Source: UBA7937 sp034419095 (lineage in GTDB: Bacteria > Chloroflexota > Anaerolineae > UBA7937). Taken from it: a DNA stretch of 28,808 bases. Positions 7,492 to 15,317 of this stretch are shown here, one piece after another. The notes below the pieces were generated by a model, which saw only the letters and a list, made by a program, of their open reading frames with translations, was not told where the DNA came from and ran no database searches. Position numbers and translations under genes: made by a program. Position 1 is the stretch's first letter. Each line of letters starts with the position of its first letter. The stretch is taken from NCBI GenBank assembly GCA_034419095.1, contig DAOULQ010000197.1, forward strand, positions 1 to 28,808, read 5' to 3'.

Positions 7492-8984
7492 CGTTGCATA
7501 GCCTCTCGTCTCCCGGCGCGCTTCCAGGGGTTCTCCCCTTCCGCTTTGCGGGAGGGTATCATGGCCATAGCCTTCTGTCTTCTCTGGTGGGAGAGGAGCG
7601 CCGCAGCCAGGGCAGCCACCTCCTCGTGCTCTGCTTCTTTCTCCACTAGGGAGAAGCGCTTCTCCACAAAGGTGGTATCTATCTGTCCGGCGAGGAAGTT
7701 GGTGTGATCTAGCAGCCGCTGGTGGAAGGGGATGGTGGTCTTGACCCCCACGATGCGGTATTCGTTCAAGGCGCGCCGCATACGAAGGATAGCCTCCCCC
7801 CGCGTCTCGCCCCAGACGATCACCTTGGCGATAAGGGGGTCGTAGTAGAGGGAGACCTCGAACCCCTCGTAAAGGCCGCTCTCCACTCGAACGCCGGGGC
7901 CGGTGGGCTCAGATAGAGCCGTGATGCGGCCTATGGAGGGGAGGAAATTATTGAAGGGGTCCTCGGCGGAGATGCGGCATTCGATAGCGTGTCCATTGAA
8001 CCGCACATGTCTTTGCTTATATCGCAGTTTGCGGCCAGAGGCGATACGGAGTTGCTCCTTGACGATATCTATGCCCGTGACCAGTTCCGTTACTGGATGC
8101 TCTACCTGGACTCGGGTGTTCATCTCTAGGAAATAGAACTTCTTCTCCTTGTCCAACAAGAACTCGATGGTTCCGGCGCTGGCGTAGCGCGCGGCCCTTG
8201 CTACTTTGACGGCTGCTTTCCCCATCCGACTTTGTAGTCCCCTATCGACAACGATGGAGGGAGCCTCTTCCACCATCTTCTGGTGGCGGCGTTGGATGGA
8301 GCACTCCCGCTCTCCCAGATGGATCATGTGGCCATGCATATCGGCCAGGATTTGGAACTCCACGTGGCGCGCTCCCTGGATTACCTTCTCCAGGTACAGG
8401 GCTCCATTACCGAAGGCCGATTCCGCCTCCCTATGGGCGGAGGCCAGGGCGCTGGGCAACTCCTCGGAGGTATGCACCAGGCGCATCCCCTTGCCCCCCC
8501 CGCCAGCCAGAGCCTTCACGAAGAGGGGGTAGCCCAGTTTCTCGGCCTCGGTTAGGAGTGCATCGTCTCTCATCTCCTCGTAGGTGCCGGGTATTACCGG
8601 GACGCGCGCTTTGCGAGCCAGGCGACGGGCCGCGAGTTTGTCCCCGGCGGCGGAGATAGCCTCTGGCGGTGGCCCTATGAAGATGAACCCTGCCTCTTGG
8701 CAGGCGCGAGCGAACTCCGGGTTTTCCGCCAGGAAGCCGTAGCCGGGGTGGATACCGTCGGCCTCGCATTTTCGAGCCACATCTATGATCTTGTCGATGC
8801 AAAGATAACTATCCCTGGCCGGAGCAGGGCCGATATGATAGGCCTCATCGGCGTAGCGGACATGAAGCGCTGAACGGTCCACATCGGAGTAAACCGTGGC
8901 CGTCTTCACGCCCAATTCCCCACAGGCGCGGAGCACCCGGACGGCTATCTCACCTCGGTTGGCAACTAGGACTTTCTGGAGCAT
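7488..8984 (-). CDS. accC: Biotin carboxylase subunit of acyl-CoA (propionyl-/acetyl-CoA) carboxylase
   Basis: ATP-dependent carboxylation of carrier-bound biotin with bicarbonate. 498 aa: N-terminal KVLVANRGEIAVRVLRA, IHPGYGFLAENPEFA, ATP-grasp loop KALAGGGGKGMRL, ECSIQRRHQK, the catalytic EMNTRVQVEHPVTE and the C-terminal GHAIECRISAEDP domain. The usual core ends near residue 450. The last 50 residues are a charged extension ending GRREAMQR. The ATG start matches the family start; AAGG in the leader is a weak Shine-Dalgarno. The leader contains two palindromes and a decayed copy of the gene's own start (9099-9162). Downstream genes are the carrier protein, cupin and RNase H-like protein. 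Confidence 0.95.
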   Translation of the reverse strand: MLQKVLVANRGEIAVRVLRACGELGVKTATVYSDVDRSALHVRYADEAYHIGPAPARDSYLCIDKIIDVARKCEADGIHPGYGFLAENPEFARACQEAGFIFIGPPPEAISAAGDKLAARRLARKARVPVIPGTYEEMRDDALLTEAEKLGYPLFVKALAGGGGKGMRLVHTSEELPSALASAHREAESAFGNGALYLEKVIQGARHVEFQILADMHGHMIHLGERECSIQRRHQKMVEEAPSIVVDRGLQSRMGKAAVKVARAARYASAGTIEFLLDKEKKFYFLEMNTRVQVEHPVTELVTGIDIVKEQLRIASGRKLRYKQRHVRFNGHAIECRISAEDPFNNFLPSIGRITALSEPTGPGVRVESGLYEGFEVSLYYDPLIAKVIVWGETRGEAILRMRRALNEYRIVGVKTTIPFHQRLLDHTNFLAGQIDTTFVEKRFSLVEKEAEHEEVAALAAALLSHQRRQKAMAMIPSRKAEGENPWKRAGRREAMQR

Positions 8985-9015
8985 CTTTTTGCCTTGGGTA
9001 TATCAGGTTTTGAGT

Positions 9016-9041
9016 GCTGTCAGAAGTTACCTTCTGACAGC
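9016..9041. repeat. Palindrome A in the accC leader
   Basis: Arms GCTGTCAGAAG (9016-9026) and CTTCTGACAGC (9031-9041), perfectly complementary over 11 bp, with the 4-base centre TTAC. It shares the GTCAGA/TCTGAC arms with palindrome B at 9065-9088. Confidence 0.9.
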
Positions 9042-9064
9042 CAACGAGCCGAAGCGGACTTGAT

Positions 9065-9088
9065 GCGTCAGATGGTAACATCTGACGC
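9065..9088. repeat. Palindrome B in the accC leader
   Basis: Arms GCGTCAGATG (9065-9074) and CATCTGACGC (9079-9088), perfectly complementary over 10 bp, with the centre GTAA. The centre is the reverse complement of that in palindrome A, so the two elements are in opposite orientation. 23 bp separate them. Confidence 0.9.
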
Positions 9089-9098
9089 CACAAAAGAG

Positions 9099-9162
9099 GG
9101 CTATCTCACCTCTATTGGCGACTAGGATTTTCTGGAGCATCCTTTTGCCTTGGGCAGGTCAG
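9099..9162 (-). pseudogene. Decayed 64-bp duplicate of the biotin carboxylase start
   Basis: 9099-9162 matches 8943-9006 over 64 aligned bases with about eight mismatches and no gaps. It includes the leader, the ATG (9140-9138) and the first 14 codons, which read MLQKILVANRGEIA against MLQKVLVANRGEIA in the intact gene. The reading frame then runs into unrelated sequence containing the palindromes and stops at a TAA inside palindrome A, giving about 37 codons. It is either debris of a tandem duplication or a leader open reading frame. The duplication is clear; any function is speculative. Confidence 0.85.
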
Positions 9163-9166
9163 ATTT

Positions 9167-9215
9167 CCCTGGCCCCCGGCCTGGCAAGTACCGGGGCAGG
9201 CGACCTGGGCCAGGG
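9167..9215 (-). terminator. GC-rich nested inverted repeat downstream of pccB
   Basis: CCCTGGCCC (9167-9175) pairs with GGGCCAGGG (9207-9215), and CCGG (9176-9179) inside pairs with CCGG (9191-9194). It lies about 40 bp after the pccB stop codon on the minus strand. No T-run follows, so it could be a processing or stabilising hairpin or a Rho-dependent end rather than an intrinsic terminator. Confidence 0.4.
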
Positions 9216-9256
9216 GACAGGCATGGAAACCCGCCCTAGCTTGTGAATCAAGACTC

Positions 9257-10807
9257 CTACAGCGGTATATTCCCATGCTTCTTCGACGGGTTACTCTGAC
9301 GCTTGTTTTGAAGCATCTCCAGGGCGCTGATGAGCCGAAGGCGGGTCTCTTGGGGCTCGATGACGTCATCTATGTAGCCTCGGGCGGCGGCGATATAGGG
9401 GTGAGCAAACTGCTCCCTATACTCCTTGGTCAGTCGCTCCCGCTCGGCCTCGGGGTCCTCCGCCTCGGCGATCTCCTTCCTGAATATGATATTCACCGCT
9501 CCATCGGGTCCCATCACCGCTATCTCCGCCGTGGGCCAGGCGTAGTTGATGTCCCCTCTCACGTGCTTGGAACTCATAACGTCGTAGGCCCCGCCGTAGG
9601 CCTTGCGAGTGATGACCGTTATCTTGGGGACCGTGGCCTCGCAGTAGGCGTAGAGGAGTTTGGCCCCGTGGCGGATGATCCCCCCATGCTCCTGGCCCAC
9701 TCCAGGGAGGAAACCGGGCACATCTACGAAGGTGACGAGAGGGATGTTGAAACAGTCGCAGAAGCGGACGAAACGAGCGCCTTTATCGGAGGAGTTGATG
9801 TCCAGGCAGCCAGCCAAGACGGCCGGCTGCTGGGCCACGATGCCCACGGAGCGGCCGTTGAGGCGGGCGAAGCCCACGATGATGTTCTGGGCGTAATGCT
9901 CATGCACCTCGAAGAATTCGCCGTTATCAATCACTAGGCGGATGACCCCCTTCATATCGTAGGGCTTGGTGGGGCTATCGGGGACGATGGTGTCCAGAGC
10001 GGGCTCCATCCGCAGGGGGTCATCGGTGGGCTCCACAGAAGGGGGGTCTTCTAGGTTGTTCTGGGGCAGGTAACTTAGGAGTTGACGTATAACCTGGATG
10101 CAATCTTCCTCGCTTTGGGCAATGAAGTGAGCCACACCGCTTTCGGTGTTGTGGACCATAGCCCCGCCCAGTTCCTCGAAGGTCACCTCCTCGTGGGTCA
10201 CCGTCTTCACCACATCCGGCCCGGTGACGAACATATAACTGGTTCCCTGGACCATGATGATGAAGTCGGTGATGGCTGGGGAATAGACGGCCCCGCCCGC
10301 ACAAGGGCCCATAACCGCCGATATCTGGGGGATGACTCCGGAGGCCAAGGTGTTGCGTACGAAGATATCGGCATACCCTCCCAGGCTTTCCACCCCCTCT
10401 TGGATGCGTGCCCCACCGGAGTCGTTGAGGCCGATGACAGGCGCACCGTTTCTCATAGCCAAGTCCATTATCTTGCAGATCTTCTCCGCATGGGCCTCGC
10501 CCAAGGCCCCCCCGAAGCCGGTGAAATCCTGGGAGAAGACGTACACCAGGCGGCCATCGATGGTGCCGTAACCCGTGACCACCCCGTCGCCGAGGTACCT
10601 CTTCTCCTCCATACCGAAGCCCGTGGCTCGGTGGGTGACGAAAGGGTCTAGTTCATGGAAGGAGTTCTCGTCTAGGAGGAGGTCCAACCGCTCCCGGGCG
10701 GTCAATTTCCCTCGCTTATGCTGCCGCTCTATCCGCTCCGGTCCCCCGCCGAGTTTGGCTTCCTCGTGGAGTTTTCTTAGTCTTTCGATTTTGGGGTCAA
10801 GGGCCAT
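9257..10807 (-). CDS. pccB: Propionyl-CoA carboxylase carboxyltransferase (beta) subunit
   Basis: Moves the carboxyl group from carboxybiotin to an acyl-CoA; with the subunits at 7000-8984 it would make (S)-methylmalonyl-CoA from propionyl-CoA. 516 aa, usual length. Crotonase-type oxyanion loops are seen at SGGARIQEG (130-138), GPCAGGAVYSPA and DVPGFLPG. In TRKAYGGAYDVM the residue at the known specificity position is Asp409, as in propionyl-CoA-preferring PccB of Streptomyces, where acetyl-CoA-type enzymes have Ile. GGAGAGAG lies just before the ATG. This site overlaps the end of the restriction-modification gene, whose stop is 10 bp upstream. Family is certain; propionyl preference is inferred from Asp409 and the epimerase/mutase genes nearby. 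Confidence 0.93.
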   Translation of the reverse strand: MALDPKIERLRKLHEEAKLGGGPERIERQHKRGKLTARERLDLLLDENSFHELDPFVTHRATGFGMEEKRYLGDGVVTGYGTIDGRLVYVFSQDFTGFGGALGEAHAEKICKIMDLAMRNGAPVIGLNDSGGARIQEGVESLGGYADIFVRNTLASGVIPQISAVMGPCAGGAVYSPAITDFIIMVQGTSYMFVTGPDVVKTVTHEEVTFEELGGAMVHNTESGVAHFIAQSEEDCIQVIRQLLSYLPQNNLEDPPSVEPTDDPLRMEPALDTIVPDSPTKPYDMKGVIRLVIDNGEFFEVHEHYAQNIIVGFARLNGRSVGIVAQQPAVLAGCLDINSSDKGARFVRFCDCFNIPLVTFVDVPGFLPGVGQEHGGIIRHGAKLLYAYCEATVPKITVITRKAYGGAYDVMSSKHVRGDINYAWPTAEIAVMGPDGAVNIIFRKEIAEAEDPEAERERLTKEYREQFAHPYIAAARGYIDDVIEPQETRLRLISALEMLQNKRQSNPSKKHGNIPL

Positions 10808-10817
10808 GCTCTCTCTC

Positions 10818-12704
10818 CTATACCGCGATCAGCAAAATCTCGTGCGAATCGCTGTTGCTGAGGACATACTTGTATTCGGTCCTAGCAAGTTTCACGGTTT
10901 TCTTATACCGTTTTAACATAGTCATCAGCTCTTCAAGAGAGGGGATGCCATCATCGCGATAGGAAACAACCAGTATGCTATCCTGGAACTTACGGAAGAG
11001 CCTATCGAATGCATTATGAATTCTTTTCCGGTCGCACCAGGGAGACTTAGGGTGTTTCAATCTTCGATGCTTGCTCCGATAATCAATGCGGGAAGCCCAA
11101 GTGTCATATGTCACCAAACCCTCAAGAAAGTGGTAGAACTCCATATAGTCAACACCTACTCCTTTGCGCGACATATACGGGGTATCGATATAGACGAGGT
11201 CGAAATCTCCCTCGATCTCGAAGGTATCGTAGTTGAGTGCTTTATTCTCGCGGCCGTTGGAAAACACGGCAGCGTTTGCCTCGGAGGCATATCTGGTGAA
11301 GTGTATAGGAAATGGAGTATCCCACGTGGCCTTATTGCCAAACGAGCGATCAACGTCTGAGGTACGTAGATAGAGATTTTTGCGGTGGAATAGATTGAAG
11401 GGCCGCTTAGCGATAGTTGCTTGAAATAGAGCGAAGTACGCAAGTGCCTTTGTGTAGAGGTTATCCAGATGCTCGATATTTGTGACCACGACATCCAGCC
11501 ACTGGTTCTCCTCATCGGTGAAGTATATATCGTGGAAGGTATCTTGAATGAAGGTGGAGTATTCTGTGCCTGGGTGTTTTTGGATGAGGAAGTCGATGTC
11601 TGAGGGCAAGAGTCGTACATCATCATTCTCGATAAGAGCAAGGCCAATGTAGTAGTTGAACTTCAAAATATCGTTGTAGAATACTACCTTACCTTGACGT
11701 TTCAGGTAGTGGCTGACACAGCCGGTGCCCCCGAAAGCCTCTAGAGCCGAGTCAAACTCAAGTTCTTTGACATTATCCCATATCCAATCGATGATCTTCA
11801 GCTTGCTACCTTGGAATCGTGTTGAAGGGAAGATTGGTTGATCTTCTGTTTGTGGAAGGGTGAGTTGCATTGATGCGATGTAGGACTGGCCGGGTTCGGC
11901 AATGATTCGGGGGTTTTGGCTCATTCCCCTATATGTTAGGTACTCTTGCAAGTTCCTATATAGTGGTTCAGCAAGCTCAGCTTGTCTTGCCATGTCACGT
12001 GTCAGATAGTGCATCCAATAATCATCAAAGATTTCAATCCCATGCGCCGCAAAGACCCCCGTCCCATTTCTCAACTCTTCGATATTTTTGGTCGAACCAA
12101 TATTCTTCGTATTACCACTTCCTGGACTATCGCTGGCGATTTGATACTTCTCGCGGAGAACGATCTCGAAATCTCGTATGACCGAAAGTATCTCTCCCAG
12201 ATCATCGATGGTATATATCCTGTTCTCGTCGATCAGTTCCTCTTGTTTGGTGTAGATTACACCTAGAACGTAGTGTTTAGCGTATTCTTGGTAGGGATAC
12301 ATAGTATTCTTAGCACTATCACGGAATCTAAAGTATCCTGTAAAGGCTCCCAAGGTGAAACCAGAAATTCTTGTAGGCGATACGCGATAAGTGCTTTTCA
12401 CATCAAGGGCTGTTTTTGTGCCATCTGGAAATATGAGCGTCATGTCTGGGTAGAAGTTCTGTGCCTCACTAAGGTCGATCTGGATGCCTCTTTCCTGTGC
12501 GAATTGCTGGATGATCGGGAAGAGCATCAACTCCAAGATCTTTGAAATCACCTTCGTGTCAACAGAGATGGTATATATGTTCTTGGCGATGTCGATGAAA
12601 CCTTTAACTGTCCAATCACCATTAGGCGTTGATAAAACGTTTATGAAGTCATTGATGTAGTCGAGCAAACTATCTCGGAGCTCTTCAAAATCCGCGTCAT
12701 TCAT
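10818..12704 (-). CDS. Fused EcoRV-like restriction endonuclease and adenine-N6 DNA methyltransferase
   Basis: 628 aa, one chain. Residues about 1-260 align along the whole length of EcoRV: VDTKVISKILELMLFPII, AQNFYPD-M-TL, the catalytic triad Asp87/Asp101/Lys103 (PD and LDVKSTY), FTLGAFTGY, YPYQEYAKH, and the DNA-recognition loop GSGNTKNIGS (195-204; GSGNTTNIGS in EcoRV). After a linker of about 30 residues, residues 290-628 form a Dam/M.EcoRV-class methyltransferase: RFQGSK (296-301), the AdoMet motif EAFGGTG (322-328) and DTPY (507-510, variant of DPPY). All key residues of both halves are intact, so an active system is plausible, with GATATC the predicted target. Base composition is clearly more AT-rich than the neighbours, which suggests transfer. 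It sits inside the acyl-CoA block, 10 bp before pccB. An AGGAG lies 12 bases before the ATG. Sequence identification strong; activity and specificity inferred. Confidence 0.93.
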   Translation of the reverse strand: MNDADFEELRDSLLDYINDFINVLSTPNGDWTVKGFIDIAKNIYTISVDTKVISKILELMLFPIIQQFAQERGIQIDLSEAQNFYPDMTLIFPDGTKTALDVKSTYRVSPTRISGFTLGAFTGYFRFRDSAKNTMYPYQEYAKHYVLGVIYTKQEELIDENRIYTIDDLGEILSVIRDFEIVLREKYQIASDSPGSGNTKNIGSTKNIEELRNGTGVFAAHGIEIFDDYWMHYLTRDMARQAELAEPLYRNLQEYLTYRGMSQNPRIIAEPGQSYIASMQLTLPQTEDQPIFPSTRFQGSKLKIIDWIWDNVKELEFDSALEAFGGTGCVSHYLKRQGKVVFYNDILKFNYYIGLALIENDDVRLLPSDIDFLIQKHPGTEYSTFIQDTFHDIYFTDEENQWLDVVVTNIEHLDNLYTKALAYFALFQATIAKRPFNLFHRKNLYLRTSDVDRSFGNKATWDTPFPIHFTRYASEANAAVFSNGRENKALNYDTFEIEGDFDLVYIDTPYMSRKGVGVDYMEFYHFLEGLVTYDTWASRIDYRSKHRRLKHPKSPWCDRKRIHNAFDRLFRKFQDSILVVSYRDDGIPSLEELMTMLKRYKKTVKLARTEYKYVLSNSDSHEILLIAV

Positions 12705-12721
12705 CGTCTACGTCACTCCTG

Positions 12722-12769
12722 CTAGTATAAGCAAGATAAGGTGTTGCTAGTCGGGTTGTCGTATACTAG
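12722..12769 (-). promoter_or_regulatory. Inverted repeat and candidate promoter of the restriction-modification gene
   Basis: CTAGTATA (12722-12729) and TATACTAG (12762-12769) form an 8-bp inverted repeat spaced by 32 bases upstream of the fusion gene. On the minus strand the proximal arm contains TATACT (12729-12724), a good -10 element; no convincing -35 hexamer is seen at 17 bases. The paired arms could bind a regulator that controls expression of the gene. Position and symmetry are seen; function is inferred. Confidence 0.4.
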
Positions 12770-12785
12770 ATTCTCGCTTGCTCGT

Positions 12786-13928
12786 TCAATCCCTCAACGC
12801 ATGATGGGCTATCACTAACCTTTGCACCTCGCTCGTCCCCTCGTATATCTCCGTGATCTTCGCGTCCCGGAAGTACCGCTCCACGGGATATTCCTTCATA
12901 TATCCATAACCCCCATGGACCTGAATCGCTTTGGTTGCCGCCCACATAGCGGTCTCCGAGGCGTATAACTTGGCCATAGCCGCCTCGCGGGTGTACCTTT
13001 CTCCTCGGTCCTTCTTAAGAGCCGCCTGGTAGAGGAGAAGACGCGCCGCCTCTATCCGGGTGGCCATATCGGCGATCATCCACTGGATGGCTTGGAAGTG
13101 AGAGATGGGCCTCCCGAACTGCTCCCGCTCCTGGGCGTACTTAACCGAGGCCTCGAAGGCCGCTTGGGCGATCCCCAAGGCCTGGGCGCCGATACCGATC
13201 CTTCCCGCGTCCAAGACCTCCATCGCTATCTTGAACCCCTCCCCCTCCTTCCCCAGCCGGTTGGCCACCGGGACATGGCAATCCTCTAAGGTCAGGGTGG
13301 TGGTGTTGGTGGCGCGGATACCCAGTTTCTTCTCTGGCTTGCCGTGGGAGAAGCCGGGGGTATCGGTGTCCACCAGGAGACAACCGATCCCCTTGTGTCT
13401 CTGAGTAGGGTCCGTCCTGACGAAGAGGACGACGAAGTCGGCCATGCCGCCGTTGGTGATGAAGTTCTTGCTCCCGTTAACTACATATTCGTCGCCTTGG
13501 CGCAGGGCCATACTCCTCTGGTTGGCGGCATCGGATCCGGCTTGAGGCTCGGAGAGGGCGAAGGCGCCGATTTTCTGGAAGGAGGCAGCGGGCCGGAGAT
13601 ATTTCTCCTTCTGCTCCTCGGTCCCGTAATGAATCAGGCCATGGCAGACCAGGGAGTTCTGGACGGACATGATGGCTCCTGTGGCCGCGCAGGCCTTGGA
13701 GATCTCCTCTGTGGCCAAGACGTAACTTATGGTGTCGGCGCCAATGCCCCCATACTCCTCGGGGACTTCTATCCCCATAAGGCCCAGTTCCCCCATCTGC
13801 TTCAGAGTCTCGAAGGGGTACTCTTCCGTCTCATCGATGATGGCCGCCTGGGGAGTCAATACCTCGCTGGCGAACTCCCGCGCCATGTCGCGGATCATTC
13901 GCTGTTCATCGGTGAGTTCGAAATCCAT
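12786..13928 (-). CDS. Short-chain acyl-CoA dehydrogenase (butyryl-CoA dehydrogenase-like)
   Basis: FAD-dependent alpha,beta-oxidation of an acyl-CoA, electrons passing to ETF or a bifurcating partner (not in window). 380 aa, typical of the short-chain class. Motifs: ALSEPQAGSDAA, the FAD/substrate segment NGSKNFITNGGMADF, QFGRPISHFQAIQWMIADMAT, IQVHGGYGYMKEYPVERYFRDAKITEIYEGTSE. Glu363 in IYEGT is at the catalytic-base position of medium/short-chain enzymes. AAGGAG lies six bases before the ATG. It follows thiolase (119 bp gap) and precedes the inserted restriction-modification gene. Substrate chain length or branching cannot be read; butyryl- or isobutyryl-CoA would fit the mutase across the block. 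Confidence 0.93.
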   Translation of the reverse strand: MDFELTDEQRMIRDMAREFASEVLTPQAAIIDETEEYPFETLKQMGELGLMGIEVPEEYGGIGADTISYVLATEEISKACAATGAIMSVQNSLVCHGLIHYGTEEQKEKYLRPAASFQKIGAFALSEPQAGSDAANQRSMALRQGDEYVVNGSKNFITNGGMADFVVLFVRTDPTQRHKGIGCLLVDTDTPGFSHGKPEKKLGIRATNTTTLTLEDCHVPVANRLGKEGEGFKIAMEVLDAGRIGIGAQALGIAQAAFEASVKYAQEREQFGRPISHFQAIQWMIADMATRIEAARLLLYQAALKKDRGERYTREAAMAKLYASETAMWAATKAIQVHGGYGYMKEYPVERYFRDAKITEIYEGTSEVQRLVIAHHALRD

Positions 13929-14047
13929 TTTCTTCTCCTTTGAAGTTGGCTATTGATCCTTAGCGGAGGGGGCACTCCGACTTCTGGATGAGCCTATTCA
14001 ACCGCTTGCCCGCAATTCTCCAGATCTCAACTTCTAACTTCTGCTTC

Positions 14048-15235
14048 CTAAGCAACCCTCTCTACGCTCATAGCCACCGCCTCTCCTCCCCCCAGACAGA
14101 GGCAGGCGAGCCCCAGTCTTGCTCCCCGGTCTTTCATGGCGTAGAGCAGGGTGACCAGGATGCGGGCTCCGCTACAGCCTATGGGGTGTCCCAGGGCGAT
14201 GGCCCCACCGTGCACGTTGACCTTCTCCCAATCCCAGCCTAACTCCTTCCCGTCGGCCCGGATTTGGGCCGCGAAGGCCTCGTTTATCTCCATCAGGTCG
14301 AAATTATCTAGTTTGTAGCCTGTCCTCTCTAGCAGCCTACGTATGGCATGAACCGGGGCGATGAAGAGCCATTTGGGCTCCACGGCCGCCTGGGCGTAGC
14401 CGGTAATGCGGGCCAGGGGCTCCAAGCCCAGTTCCTGGGCCTTGCTAGCACTCATCACCACTAGGGCGGCAGCCCCATCGGTGATGCCCGGGGAGTTGCC
14501 CGCGGTTACGATGCCATCCTCTTTGAAAGCGGGTTGAAGTTTGGACAGGGCCTCGAGGCTGGTCTCTCGCCGGGGCGCCTCGTCGGTGTCGAAGGTGATA
14601 GGCTCACCCTTTCGCTGGGGCACGGTGATGGGGGTTATCTCCCCTTTGAACTTACCTTCATCGATAGCCTGTATCGCCTTCTGTTGGCTTTTGAGGGAGT
14701 ATTCGTCGAGTTCTTGGCGAGTGATCTCATACTGCTCGGCGATGAACTCGGCGGACATACCCATATGCCAGTTCATGAGGGAACACCAGAGCCCATCGTG
14801 GACGGTGGCGTCGAGGATCTGGCCATGGCCTAGACGGTAGCCAGAGCGGGCCTTGGCGAGGAGATAGGGTCCAGCACTCATATTCTCCATCCCTCCAGCC
14901 ACGATTATCTCGGCGTCGCCGGCTTTGATCGCTTGAACGCCTATCATAGCCGCCTTTAGCCCGGAGCCACACACCTTATTCAGCGTGGTGGCTCCTACCG
15001 TAGGGGGGAGTTTTCCCTTGATGGCCGCCTGGCGCGCCGGTGCCTGACCCTCTCCCGCGGAGATGACGTTACCCATCAGCACCTCGTCCACTAGGGCTCC
15101 CTCGAGGCCCGCTCTCTCAACGGCAGCAGCGATGGCCACCCCACCCAGTTCCACGGCAGGTATGGTGGATAGAGTCCCCTGGAAACGGCCGATGGCTGTG
15201 CGTGCGGCGCTAACTATGACGACTTCTTTGTTCAT
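14048..15235 (-). CDS. Acetyl-CoA C-acyltransferase (thiolase)
   Basis: Biosynthetic/degradative thiolase, 395 aa, reversible condensation or cleavage of acetyl-CoA units. Motifs: nucleophile Cys89 in NKVCGSGLKA, EINEAFAAQ, the His motif GGAIALGHPIGCSGAR and the C-terminal CLCLGGGEAVA with the acid/base Cys. The ATG at 15235 has GGGGAG four bases upstream; a GTG immediately before it is less likely. First gene of the minus-strand acyl-CoA block. Its upstream region holds an extended -10 element and an 8-bp inverted repeat. One change is notable: the usual E-x-F-A-A-Q is kept, but the segment after it (IRADGKELGWDWEKVNVHG) is ordinary for the family. Confidence 0.94.
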   Translation of the reverse strand: MNKEVVIVSAARTAIGRFQGTLSTIPAVELGGVAIAAAVERAGLEGALVDEVLMGNVISAGEGQAPARQAAIKGKLPPTVGATTLNKVCGSGLKAAMIGVQAIKAGDAEIIVAGGMENMSAGPYLLAKARSGYRLGHGQILDATVHDGLWCSLMNWHMGMSAEFIAEQYEITRQELDEYSLKSQQKAIQAIDEGKFKGEITPITVPQRKGEPITFDTDEAPRRETSLEALSKLQPAFKEDGIVTAGNSPGITDGAAALVVMSASKAQELGLEPLARITGYAQAAVEPKWLFIAPVHAIRRLLERTGYKLDNFDLMEINEAFAAQIRADGKELGWDWEKVNVHGGAIALGHPIGCSGARILVTLLYAMKDRGARLGLACLCLGGGEAVAMSVERVA

Positions 15236-15271
15236 CACTCTCCCCTCTTTGTAATGGTTGCGAGCATCACG

Positions 15272-15294
15272 AGAGCGAGACTACGCCTCGCTCT
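15272..15294 (-). promoter_or_regulatory. Perfect inverted repeat in the thiolase leader
   Basis: AGAGCGAG (15272-15279) and CTCGCTCT (15287-15294) flank ACTACGC. It lies between the putative -10 (15318-15323) and the thiolase start, so it could be an operator for a repressor such as a TetR-type protein, or an mRNA hairpin. Confidence 0.45.
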
Positions 15295-15317
15295 GCCGAC
15301 TGTGACCCTCCAGGGGT

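Noticed and set aside
9275..9937. 220-aa open frame antisense to pccB
   Set aside because: It mirrors the codon structure of pccB on the other strand, has no family-like motifs and no operon context.
13344..13943. 199-aa open frame antisense to the acyl-CoA dehydrogenase
   Set aside because: Shadow of the GC-rich dehydrogenase gene; no recognisable domain.
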